In this document: piece by piece, positions 23,143 to 33,645 of the stretch
Layout of the letters: every line of letters starts with the position of its first letter
How positions within the stretch are numbered: position 1 is the first letter of the stretch
Source: Halichoerus grypus
Lineage: Eukaryota > Chordata > Mammalia > Carnivora > Phocidae
Direction: 5' to 3'
DNA: 64,000 nt
NCBI RefSeq assembly: GCF_964656455.1
Contig: NC_135717.1
Coordinates: 136,290,308 to 136,354,307 of the forward strand
Program-made: the position numbers and the translations under genes
The notes under the pieces: model-generated
Databases searched by the model: none
What the model was told of the DNA's origin: nothing
What the model saw: the letters and a program-made list of their open reading frames with translations, nothing else

Positions 23143-23276
23143 CTGATTATTCCTTAAGGATATCCAATAGTAAGTACTCTAATATTATTTTCTCCTTAAC
23201 CTGTTCTTAACCTGATTATTCCTTAAGGATATCCAATAGTAAGTACTCTAATATTATTTTCTCCTTAACCTGTTCT
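23143..23276. repeat. Perfect tandem duplication, 69-bp period
   Basis: The 65-bp stretch starting ctgattattccttaaggat occurs at 23143-23207 and again, identically, at 23212-23276. Four bases (taac) separate them. Flanking cttaacctg microhomology (also at 23280-23294) suggests slippage. Perfect identity in otherwise mutated DNA implies a recent origin, gene conversion or an assembly artefact. Confidence 0.95.
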
Positions 23277-26200
23277 CCTTAACCTCTTAACCTGTATCAC
23301 TTCCCTGAAGAGAATATTATAGGTACACTATAGAGAACGTAAATAATACTTCTCTGGCAGAATATTGACTTCTAATATTTCATCTTATCTGTCATCTAAC
23401 TGAATAATAGGCATACATTATTATGTTTTATTTTTTCTAATAAAAATCACACAGATTTGTATATATACATATATATTAATAATACTGGAAAGTCAAAATA
23501 GCATACAAAAGAAATAAAACTAAAGTATATTTCCAAAATACAATTATACTACTGTACCACTATAATAGGTAATCAACAGCATTACATTCCTTTTTGTTGG
23601 TGGTACTAATTTATCTTATTACATTCTCTTTTTTTAATTATTCAAAGCATAATTATGATCTTGATAGGTTTTAGAGATAAGGAAGGTCTTTAATAACATA
23701 TTTTACCTTATTTGGGGGGGTGTATGTATGTGTACATTTGAAACAGATGCTATTAACTCTGTCTTCTCTATATATATTTATACTTCAATCAAAATACAGA
23801 CTTATCATAATCATCCTCATCATGACATTAAGCACTGATGAACTGTCTGATTGCAAATGCCACTCTGGTGGCTACAGAACAATGAGAATTGATTGTAAGT
23901 AGCTTACCCCATAGGAGTTTGCAGACTATGGCAGACACCTCTCTCTGGAAACATATGTCAAAGAAACATGGGGAGTTAGAATAAAAACATTAAATCATAA
24001 ATAGCTTGTGAAGTATCTCCAGAATAAAGCAGTCAAAGACACATGCATGTCAGTACATTTTATAGTCAGGGATCAAGACAGGTACATAATTAAGGTGAAG
24101 ATCAAGGAGAATAGCTGTGGGAACTTGATGTCCTGACTAGGTGATGATTTACTAACTTAATTATTTCAGAATCTTCCCAGGAAAACGGGGGTATCTGCTC
24201 TTTAATAGCTGTTGCTCTCAGATGTGCCACTGGGTATTTGCTGACATACACAAATAATTATATCCTATCCAGTTTAAAAATATGTCAGGATATTCAATGG
24301 TAGGTTCAAGTAAATGCCTTTGGATTCCCTTTGCTTAATTAGAAAATTTGCATAAATTGCCTTTTTTTGTTTGTTTGTTTTTTTTTTTTTTGGTCTTTCT
24401 CAGCTCTGGCAGTCAGAGAACCAAGTTTACTGGACTGATGAACACTGTTTTCTCTAAGATGTTTAATGTCAGAAACATGCAAAAATACTGAGTTGGAAAA
24501 ACTTTGGTACTTTTCATAGGCTTCAACCTGGATTTTAAAAGCAAATAATATCATGAGCTAAATAAAAATGATTAAATATTTTACCTTTAATTAGATAAGA
24601 GAACATAATGGTAAGCTTTTATAAGTATATATGCATAGGTATAAATATCTGTATTTTTGCAAACTTTAACACAATGAAGATAGCTGTTTTTCATCTTAAA
24701 ATTAGTAAGAATATTTAGGTACTTTACCCTTTGTATCTTTCTTATGCAAATGGATGGACAAGAAAAGCAAAAGATCAAAGATTTCTTACTAAAAAATGGC
24801 AGTTTCCTCTAAAGAAGATTAATAATTTACTACCATCTTCATTTCACTCTCTAATTCTACTTTACTTCCTTTTACAGCCTGTGATGCTGTAATTTCCTTA
24901 TCTCTTTCTTTCTCTAGCAAACATCTTGTCAAAATAGGGAGGTTTTATTTCAGACCAGTCATTATAAAAACAAAACAAGAATAACAAGAAAGATTAGGCT
25001 CATATTCAGTTAAATAAACTTAACAATTGTGTGCAGAACATGGCTATTTCCCATGGATTGTTATTTTCAATATTAGTTGACTATTTCAGTGAATACTTCA
25101 GTAACATTTGAGGGAACGTTTCTTTCAAAATGCCATCTCCTCTAAAATAATAGACTTCTTTCTTTTCCCAAATTATTTTGTTTTTTACAAATTTTATCAG
25201 GAATCTAGAGCTGCAGCAATAAATGGATTACAGTAGACCAAAAATTAATTAACTTGTTTATTCATGTAAAATATTTCATTTATTGCTCTGTTCCTAGTAA
25301 AGAACACAATCTTAACAGCACGATAACTGAGAAATAGTGATGGGCAGAGTGACTTCATCAGACTCACTGGCAATTGCAGCTTAGTTTCTCACTCCCTTTT
25401 ATGGTCTTGAACTATCTCCATAAATGCACCCCTCCTGGTAACCATAGGAACAACATCCACTGTGACTTCTTGAAGTGGAAGAACAGCTAGTGCCTAAAGA
25501 CATCTATGAGGAAATATATGAACATAATTACATCCTAATTATTATATATGATATCTCACATTGTATATTAGATGTTAATGTCTTCTGTGCCTGAATGAAG
25601 AATTAGATCTGTGACCTTTCCTCCACAGATGATTCTGATGGATGATATTGAAAGCAAATTCTCGAGATTTGGGGGGAAGAAAACTAATGAAGGCAATAAA
25701 GCCTTTTAATTTTATTCATGATGAAGCGTGTGAGTTTAAAGCTTTATTTTAAAATCCTGTCTTCAGCTACTTCAAATACATCTATTGGTGGATGAAAACT
25801 CACCTAGTGATTTTTGCTTCTGCAAGCTGGGACTCCATTTCAGAAACCCTTTTCAATATCCCCTGTACCATTATAAGGAACAGTGAATATCTTGAAAATA
25901 ATGTGCTAGACAAATTGGTTTATAAATATTTGTCTGTTATTATGTAATTTGCTAATACTTAAATTATATTTTAATGATTCACTATATTTTTCTCTTCTGT
26001 GTACTTATTCCATACATTAAAATATCATGCTTTCTTCAAAAAAGAAGATATTAGATATTAACTGATAATTAACTTTATATTTTTATAGCTTTAAAGAAAT
26101 TTATATTTAATAGAGTTTTATAGTAGCAAATTCTTAATTACTTCATTATTTAGTTAAGTTATGAGTTAATATGGACCATTAAGACATCTACCTTCAGGAC

Positions 26201-26425
26201 CTGGAAGTAATTTTTCTTCATTATATAACTTTCATAGCATTACTTAATGGATTAGTAAGTATTAATAATTCACAAATGAAAAATGTATAAGAATTTGATG
26301 AGCATTAAATGAGAAATTTCTTGTGGTATAAGCTTTATAGATTAGTCCAACAATATAAGAATCACAGTCTTTACAAACTGTCAAACATTGTTTTAACTAA
26401 CAAATATAAAAAAAGTTTCCTTTAA
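23277..26425. other. Long unique non-coding stretch
   Basis: This 3.1 kb holds no SINE, LINE or gene that I can recognise, which is unusual for this window. It is AT-rich with short homopolymers (T-run near 24379-24390). Short frames are AT-driven and have no domains. Confidence 0.55.
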
Positions 26426-26440
26426 AAATAGGAAGTTTTT

Positions 26441-26630
26441 GGGATGCCTGGTGGCTCAGTCGGTTGGGCATCTGCCTTCGGTCATGATCCCAAGGTCCTG
26501 GGATCGAGCCCGTGTTGGGCTCCCTGCTCAGCGGGGAAGCCTGCTTCTTCCTCTCCCTCAGCCTGCCACTCTGCCTGCTTGTGCTCTCTCTCTTTCTGTC
26601 AAATAAATAAATAAAATCTTAAAAAAATAA
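26441..26630 (+). mobile_element. CAN SINE, sense
   Basis: The head gggatgcctggtggctcagtcgg has a small deletion. It is followed by ctgccttcggtcatgatcc, a TC-rich part and an (aaat)n aaaatcttaaaa tail. The imperfect duplication aaaaa(t/c)aggaagtttt lies on both sides. Confidence 0.95.
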
Positions 26631-26853
26631 AAACAGGAAGTTTTCAAGTGAATTATTATATTTAACTAATTAGAATTGGATAAAGTATATGAAACAGGGC
26701 TTCCTATTTGGACAAAATGATAAAGTCCTTGGTATTCCAACTCTAGTCCTCCACAGGATTGGATGATCAGAAAGTACATTAGCTTTGTATCATTGGTAAC
26801 TCTCCTGGTATATCCTTGCCTTTGCACTGTTATTTATTGTTAAAAGAGTAAAT

Positions 26854-27030
26854 GGGCACCTGGGTGGCTCAGTCAGTTAAGCGTCTGCCTTCGGCTCAGG
26901 TCATGATCCCAGGGTCCTGGGATCCAGCCCCATATGGGGCTCCCTGCTTCTGCCTCTCCCTCTGCCCTTCTCCCCACTCATGCTCCCCACCCCCGTGCGC
27001 TCTCTCTCAAATAAATAAAATCTTTTTTTA
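26854..27030 (+). mobile_element. CAN SINE, sense (first of two in tandem)
   Basis: Head gggcacctgggtggctcagtcag, B-box region, a shortened middle lacking the 'ctgctcagcggg' segment, and an aaataaataaaatcttttttt tail. The left flank agtaaat recurs after the tail, where the next SINE is inserted. Confidence 0.95.
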
Positions 27031-27045
27031 AAAAAAGTAAATATA

Positions 27046-27258
27046 GGGGTGCCTGGGTGGCTCAGTTGGTTAAGCGACTGCCTTCGGCTCAGGTCATGAC
27101 CTCAGGGTCCTGGGATCGAGCCCCGCATCGGGCTCCCTGCTCGGCGGGAAGCCTGTTTCTCCCTTTCCCTCTCCCCCTGCTTGTGTTCCCTCTCTCGCTG
27201 TCTTTCTCTCTCTGTCAAATAAATAAATAAAATCTTTAAAAAAAAAGTAAATAAAAAT
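27046..27258 (+). mobile_element. CAN SINE, sense (second of two in tandem), 'AGCCCCGCATCGGG' subtype
   Basis: Full-length young-looking copy. The duplication aaaaagtaaatata is found just before the head (27032-27045) and after the tail (about 27261-27274). It therefore inserted in the tail and flank of the preceding SINE. Confidence 0.95.
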
Positions 27259-27274
27259 AAAAAAAGTAAATATA

Positions 27275-28609
27275 TGCATCTCTTTAAATATAGAGACTTA
27301 GATGTCACTCAAAGAGCCTATAACACTGCACAGTTATCTCCAGAATCTCCTTGCTCCAGAAAAAGCAACCTCACTTAATACCACCAAAGTCAGGAATAAA
27401 TGAAATATGAGACTCTGCTCTCCAGATTACTGACCGTCACTGGAGCTTGGGGTCAGGCTGCTGAGTAAACTCCTGTTACCATGCAGGATCTCTGCTTCTC
27501 ACAGATTTTGATGAATGTGTCAAGATTAAGATGTCAGCAACAGTGAAGCTGTCTCTGGCATTTAATTCTAAGCTCAAGCAAGATGGTTATTGGCTAAAGT
27601 TGAACTTTAATATCAATATTAAGGTTTTTTTGTTTTGTTTTCACACCTGTGCAGACCTGCCTGGTCAAGTGCACACTCTCCATCTCAAAAGGTATTCATC
27701 TTGAAGCTAGCAAGAATTTTTAGGTATAATAACTGAGAAACACCTAGAAACAGTGTAAACCAACTTATTTCTACCCATTTCTTCTTACCTACAGGTTGCC
27801 CCTATTCCTTCTTTTCCTGTAAGCCTTGATTAGAATCTTCTTGGTTACAAAAACTCTGAACCCCTTTTAGAAATGATTGAGATACAGTTCTCTTGGGGAA
27901 ATAGGAAATCATGCCCCTCCCCCCAAAGACAAAACAAAAAATTTGTATCAATAAAGAAGAAGAAGATAATTATTTTGTATGCATATCATTACAGGTATGC
28001 AGACAGTCCAGGAGAGATTGCAGTGATAATATCCTAAGGTGTGGAGGGGGAAAAGCTGCCACCTCCCTTCCTTTAATTAAATAAAAGGAAATTTCACTGT
28101 CTTACAATTCCCCCAGCAGAATACCTTGGACCCCATATGCAGCAATCTTCAGTTTACTGCATATCAACTATGATAAATATATAATATAGTAAATAAGCTT
28201 CAGTTCACTAGATTCCCTATTAAAGTAATATTTTAAAAAGTCATACTGATAAGCTTAGAATATGGGTTTTGGTGATGAAGGCTAGATTCTTACAAGTGTA
28301 AGAAATGAGGACATTTTATGCCAGGTTAAATGTAGTATCCTGGTTTTACATCTTTTCTTGAGAAATGGGGAAGGACTAAACTGTCATGTCTCTATGGGAA
28401 ACAGAAACAGAACATCTTTAACAAGAAAGGTGCTGACTGCTGCAGAATTGATTATTTTTTTAAATTTAGATGTGGAAAACAGTTGAGATGGATGATTATT
28501 AAAGTATGCTATGTCTGTTCAAAATTCCTCGTACCAATTCCTAAGTAAATTACCTCAGAGATTAGCACTTTTTTGTCCAATTAGACATAATTTTTGTTAC
28601 AATAACCAA
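27275..28609. other. Unique non-coding stretch
   Basis: No repeat, RNA gene or coding exon is recognised. GC content is slightly higher than in neighbouring DNA around 27330-27560. Confidence 0.55.
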
Positions 28610-28790
28610 TTTTCTAGCATTTTATGGTTCCAGTACTATTTCCCATGTAGTATTTCATTTTATTCTTATAACCCTATGAATTCATTATTAGAATATCTTA
28701 TTCATAATAAAAAATAGTTTTAGAAATCAGTTGACTTGCTCAAGATCATGCAGCTAGTAAGTGACAAAGTCAAGTTTCTGACACTAAAGT
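28610..28790 (+). mobile_element. MIR SINE fragment, sense
   Basis: Text ttattcttataaccctatgaattc, gacttgctcaagatcatgcagctagtaagtgacaaag and gtttctgacact follow the sense MIR middle and 3' parts. Confidence 0.75.
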
Positions 28791-28860
28791 CACAGCTCAA
28801 AAAATAAGACCTGTCATATTTACAGTTATTTTAGTACTCAGGCACATAAAAGTCAAGTGT

Positions 28861-29038
28861 GGGGGCGCCTGGGTGGCTGAGTCCATGGAGCTTCCGACTC
28901 TTGATTTCGGCTCAGGTCATGGTCTCAGGGTCATGAAATTGAGCCCCATGTCAGGCTTCCTGCTGGGCGTGGAGCCTGCTTAAGATTCTCTCTCTCCCTC
29001 TCCCTCGCCCCCCCCCCCAATCACGCACTCTCTCAAAA
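28861..29038 (+). mobile_element. CAN SINE, older 'GACTCTTG' subtype
   Basis: Head gggggcgcctgggtggctgag, then ccgactcttgatttcggctc, tc-rich segment with a C10 run, and a short A-tail. The duplication aaagt(c/g)aagtgtg flanks it (from 28848 and from 29039). Confidence 0.94.
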
Positions 29039-29051
29039 AAAGTGAAGTGTG

Positions 29052-30362
29052 AATCAGTCTTTGAGCTATAATAACATAGAATACTTTGAGGGATTAGGGA
29101 AGGGTAATATAAATACATAGTCTTCAAACATTGCTTAACTATTATGAAGTAGTAATTAATAACAAATTGTGTAATGCAAGAAATAGATGCCTTATGGATT
29201 TGGAGAAATAGATCATAAATGTTGAAATGTTTTGGTAAATATTCATGATGGAAGTGGCGCTTACACTGGACTGTGAAAGTCAGTTAAGATTTTGAGAGAT
29301 GTGGGAAACAGGAGGAATCAAATCACCATTTTAATTGTGTTTCATTCTAATTCTTAGAGAATCCCAGGTATTCTGGGGACTTATACCAAGTAAAATCTGA
29401 AACCACATAAAAAGTAATTTGTACTCTTAGTCCCTGCTGAGCTGACACAAAGTTTATGGGATTTGGTAGCCAATAGATATATTATATAAAATGAAATAAT
29501 CTGATATTAAGGCTATTTTAAGTAATTATAATGAAGTGGTAAATTAAAAATCTATTATTCTCAAGATCATTTTCTGGCTGCTTTTTGTTGTTGTTTGTTG
29601 TTGTTGTTGTTTTAACTTTTATTTTTTATACTTAACAGAGCTGTTTTTCCAGAGCCATCTAAGACTTTAACTCTTTCTTTTGTAGAACTCAAGCCCCTAA
29701 CTACTTGCACTTGCCTTCATTCACTTGTCCTCCACTTACAAAACAAGACCAAACAACTTCTCAAATAGATTGCTCATGAGAAATGGCACTTTCAAGACAG
29801 CAATCGAAGTGTCTTTCATAGATCACAGATCAAAATGGTGAGCATAGAGGGGAGCAATACAAGTAGTCTATGGTCATAATGGCAGTGCTAAGATTATTTT
29901 TACCCCCTTTTTTATTGGAAGTTTTAGCTCTTTGAATTATAATATCTTTAAGTAGCATAAATTCTGAGTACTTTGGCTTACATAAATTTGCATCAGTGGA
30001 TTAATCCATGGAGCTTAAGTATTTATCTGATTTTAATCCAAACATTAGAGTACAATAATTATGTAAAAATATCTGCTTTACAAATGTAAACAATTTAAAA
30101 TGACATATCTTTGCTTTTCTTATCTGAAAACAATTTTAGCTGAAATGACTGGCTAACATCAACATTACAAATGACATAATGAAACAGTCAATTTTATTTA
30201 GTCTAAAAACTAAATGCGCATTTAATGTAAATTTCAGCTAGTTAACTAATATATAATGAGCAATATTTATAGCATAGTGTTGTAATTTTACCTTTAGGGC
30301 ATCTGAATAATAGAGCAACATAAGTGGGGCAAGTAAAGCAACATGAACTGTTCCAAACCATG
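29052..30362. other. Unique AT-rich non-coding stretch
   Basis: No gene, RNA gene or confident dispersed repeat. A (TTG)n microsatellite lies at about 29586-29611. Confidence 0.55.
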
Positions 30363-30379
30363 AAAGAATGTATGAATGT

Positions 30380-30579
30380 GGGGCACCTGGGTGGCTCAGT
30401 TGTTAAGCGTCTGCCTTCGGCTCAGGTCATGATCCCAGGGTCCTGGGATCGAGCCCCGCATCGGGCTCCCTGCTCCGCAGGAAGCCTGCTTCTCCCTCTC
30501 CCACTCCCCCTGCTTGTGTTCCCTCTCTCGCTGTGTCTCTCTCTGTCAAATAAATAAATAAAATCTTAAAAAAAAAAAA
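30380..30579 (+). mobile_element. CAN SINE, young-looking, exact target-site duplication
   Basis: Full-length copy of the 'GAGCCCCGCATCGGGCTCC' subtype with a clean (aaat)n tail. It is flanked by gaatgtatgaatgt at 30366-30379 and 30581-30594. The 77-codon frame across it is incidental. Confidence 0.96.
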
Positions 30580-30594
30580 AGAATGTATGAATGT

Positions 30595-31108
30595 TTAAAC
30601 TATACATTAAATACATAGGGCTAGGATGAATCATAGAAAAGTAATAATCCAAATAAGATTATTCAGTTAGAGAAGGACTTAGAAAACCTGCGGTATAAGC
30701 ATGATTTTGAACATGAGGTAAAGAGCATGTCTAATTGAAGAGAGGGTCTAAAAAGTTAAAGCAAAACAGCAGAAATAGAATGAAAGTCATATTCATTGAG
30801 CATTACAAATGTAGCAGGGATTCTGTTAAATTCAGTATTCCTGATTGAACTAATCAAATTAACCCAAGGTACAGAGAGACCCCAAGTTTTGTCTTGCCAG
30901 TGCTATTAAACATATAAAAAAATCATGATATATTTAAATTTCTGACTTTGAGTAAGTCATTGCTTTGCAGTGTTAAAAGTCATGAAATGCAACACATTCT
31001 TCATGAACTAGAAAGATACATTAACAAAACATAGCTATTAGAAAATTTATATTAATTTAGTAATATTTTTGTGTTAATCCAGCTCAGCCATATATATAGG
31101 GAACTATT
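30595..31108. other. AT-rich non-coding stretch
   Basis: No gene recognised. A weak MIR-like phrase (cattgagcattacaaatg) near 30797 is not enough to call. Confidence 0.45.
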
Positions 31109-31120
31109 AAAAGTATATGA

Positions 31121-31376
31121 GGGGCGCCTCGGTGGCTTAGTCGGTTAAGTGAGGGACTCTTTTTTTTTTTTTTAAGATTTTATTTATTTATTTGACAGAG
31201 AGAGAGAGACAGCGAGAGAGGGAACACAAGTAGGGGGAGTGGGAGAGGGAGAAGCAGGCTTCTCGCCAAGCAGGGAGCCTGATGCAGGGCTCGATCCCAG
31301 GACCCTGATCTCACCTCAGGTCTTTATCTCAGGGTCACGAATTCAAATCCTGAGTTGGGCTCCATGCCACTTAAAA
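31121..31376 (+). mobile_element. Old CAN SINE, sense, split by a second SINE
   Basis: The head ggggcgcctcggtggcttagtcgg...gagggactct (31121-31160) resumes after the insertion as gatctcacctcagg...gggctccatgccacttaaaaaaa (from about 31307). The outer duplication aaaagtatatgag flanks the composite (31109-31121 and from about 31377). Confidence 0.9.
31161..31307 (-). mobile_element. CAN SINE, antisense, 5'-truncated, nested in an older SINE
   Basis: T-tail, aagattttatttatttatttgacag, AG-rich body and gctcgatcccaggaccctg. It then stops abruptly: the whole tRNA head (cacccaggcgcccc in this orientation) is missing. No target-site duplication is visible around the inner element. Confidence 0.92.
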
Positions 31377-31650
31377 AAAAGTATATGAGAAATGTGAAAA
31401 GATTTAAAAAACAGCAAGATATTTTTCTTATGGCTTTGTTTTGTTTTGTTTTGTTTTGTTTTACTTTATAGGAGCCATCAGAAAAATGCTACATGTTGCA
31501 CCATAATTTTAAGATTTAATAAGTAATTATAGAAAAACAAAGCACTATGCAAGAGTATTATTGATAATAATATTATTATCAGATTAATGAAGTAATGAGC
31601 AAGTAATGGTCAGAATACTATCAATTGGACCCATAACAATTTTCTTCCAT
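31377..31650. other. Non-coding gap with a (TTTTG)n microsatellite
   Basis: A (TTTTG)5 tract lies at about 31437-31462. Nothing else recognised. Confidence 0.6.
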
Positions 31651-31656
31651 TTTAAT

Positions 31657-31858
31657 TTTTTTTTAAGAGAGAGAGAGCACATGCATGTGCCTTAATAGGG
31701 GGTTGGGAGGTGCAAAGGGAGACAGAGAGAGAGAATCCCAAGCAGACTCCATGCCCAGCACAGAGCCCAAGGCAAGGTTGGATCTCATGACCCTGAGATC
31801 ATGACCTGAACCAAAATCAAGAGTTGGATGCTTAACCGAGTGAGCCACCCAGGTGCCC
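31657..31858 (-). mobile_element. CAN SINE, antisense, older subtype
   Basis: T-tail, AG-rich body, ccaaaatcaagagttggatgc and head ending gccacccaggtgcccc. Imperfect duplication ttcc(-/ta)cattttaat on both sides. Confidence 0.94.
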
Positions 31859-31872
31859 CTTCCTACATTTTA

Positions 31873-32273
31873 ATCTTAGGAGTAATTCACAAATAGCAAA
31901 AATAAACTAATAGCAGAAATTTATTTTAAAAATCCTGAGAATAATCTGGGCTTAATGCAAATTTAATTGGCATAATTTAATTAAGTATGTTCATTCATTT
32001 CTACTGCATTTCATGTGAATAGTTGATATTCAAACTGATAAACATGCAGTATGCAAATATTGATTAATTCACAAAAGAAAGGAAATGCTTGATTTATTAA
32101 ACTCTGGTTTGAACATGCCATTTATTAAGTTTGACTTGTTCTCAATAAGTCTAACATTAAGATATTCACTTGAATAAACTCCAAGTTTTTCAAAATGAAA
32201 GGGGGATATTCTATCAAATTATAAGACTTACATTGGGGGATCAGTAATGCCAAATTATAAATAACTGTGGTAA
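31873..32273. other. AT-rich non-coding stretch
   Basis: No gene or repeat recognised. Confidence 0.5.
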
Positions 32274-32290
32274 TGACTTTTAGGATATAT

Positions 32291-32503
32291 ATATATATAT
32301 TTTTTAAAGATTTTATTTATTTATTTGACAGAGAGAGAGAGAGAGAGACACAGCGAGAGAGGGAACACAAGCAGGAGGAGTGGGAGAGGGAGAAGCAGGC
32401 TTCCCGCGGAGCAGGGAGCCTGATGCAGGGCTGGATCCCAGGACCCTGGGATCATGACCTGAGCCGAAGGCAGACGCTTAACGACTGAGCCACCCAGGCA
32501 CCC
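32291..32503 (-). mobile_element. CAN SINE, antisense, young-looking, 17-bp exact duplication
   Basis: Full-length antisense copy of the young subtype (gacacagcgagagagggaac in the body, head ending gccacccaggcaccc). The 17-bp duplication tgacttttaggatatat is exact, at 32274-32290 and 32504-32520. It is preceded by (AT)n, presumably tail-derived. Confidence 0.96.
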
Positions 32504-32531
32504 TGACTTTTAGGATATATTTGATGTCGGA

Positions 32532-32572
<41 letters not shown>
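32532..32572. repeat. (ATC)n microsatellite, about 13 units
   Basis: Uninterrupted catcatcat... tract immediately downstream of the SINE's target-site duplication. Confidence 0.98.
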
Positions 32573-32741
32573 CATGGTTACTTGGTATCAATTTTACACC
32601 TGCAGTATACTAAATATTTTGCCTATTTTCACATTTTATTTTGAGGGCCAACGTGTTTGAGAAACTTGTTTGAGATCGCATTCTTTTAAAATGGTGACAT
32701 TTTGGTTTGTTTGTCCAAACCAAGTGTCTAGTCTCTGTGCT

Positions 32742-32938
32742 TTTTTTTTTTTTTAAGATTTTATTTATTTATTTGACAGAGAGAGAGACAGTGAGAGAGG
32801 GAACACAAGCAGGGGGAGGGGAGAGGGAGAAGCAGGCTTCCTGCGGAGCAGGGAGCCCAATGCAAGGCTCGATCCCAGGACCCTGGGATCATGACCTGAG
32901 CCGAAGGCGGACGCTTAACGACTGACACCCAGGCGCCC
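32742..32938 (-). mobile_element. CAN SINE, antisense
   Basis: T16 tail, young-subtype body and head ending gacacccaggcgcccc with a small deletion in the usual gagccaccc. Approximate duplication tctct(g/t)tgctttt on both sides. Confidence 0.95.
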
Positions 32939-32949
32939 CTCTCTTTGCT

Positions 32950-33494
32950 TTTCTAGGAACATCCTATGTAACTATGAGGATCATCTAATTCTTTACTCTG
33001 AGTTTAATTGTTTAGTAGTCAGGAATTCACTGAATTTTTAAATTGTTCTTCATCTTCTCTATCTCCTCACACTTGCATGCTGGCTCCTTTTTCCTCTGTT
33101 GAAGTTGGAAAGGGGTGGGGAAAGAAAAGAGTGTATCCATATTTGCAAGTTTGTGGCAGCAACATCAATTACTGAGTCAAAGTCACATTCCACAGTCCTG
33201 AGAAATGAAAGGTATGCTGAGGTAGTAGAAGGGGGTGGGGGGAAGGTTAATTGAGAATGTCTTCCTGTTTTTTTGCTACTTGGTGTGTATTGAAGGCTAG
33301 CAATGACCCTTGAGCAAAATCTAATTTTTTTTTTGAGACTGAAATGTGACACAGGCTTAATTTACTTTTGTGGATTGCTTCAGCCTTTTTTCCATCATTT
33401 CTCATAATTACCTATAATTGCCCTATTTCATTTTTACATGTCCAAAAAAGACATTCTTATTAATGATAATTATTATATTAATAAAAAACCAGTG
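32950..33494. other. Unique non-coding stretch
   Basis: No repeat recognised. The 97-codon minus-strand frame at 33059-33352 shows no domain, signal or splice context. An AP-1-like tgagtca lies at 33173. Confidence 0.5.
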
Positions 33495-33645
33495 GATTTT
33501 TTTCAAAGTGCTTTATAATGTTAAAGCATTTGCACTTGAATTGTTTTTAAATTATTCAATTTTCAGAACAATTCTTTGAAATAGAGATAAATTATTATCT
33601 CTATTTTTGCATGGGGGAAACTGGGAAAGGCCACATCATCAGGGG
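33495..33645 (+). mobile_element. MIR SINE fragment, sense
   Basis: Text aaagtgctttataatg, cagaacaattctttgaaatagagataaattattatctctatttttgcatgg and gaaactgggaaaggccac follow the sense MIR. Confidence 0.65.

Noticed and set aside
27094..27308. Frames rich in YLFDRERERE...GAGSPMRGSIPGPWDHDLSRRQTLND (also 32267-32488, 32707-32925, 40751-40987, 42879-43070)
   Set aside because: These are the opposite-strand translation of the same SINE and do not indicate a repeated protein domain.
32532..32572. Regular trinucleotide tract as a possible CRISPR-like array
   Set aside because: It is a simple microsatellite with no spacers.
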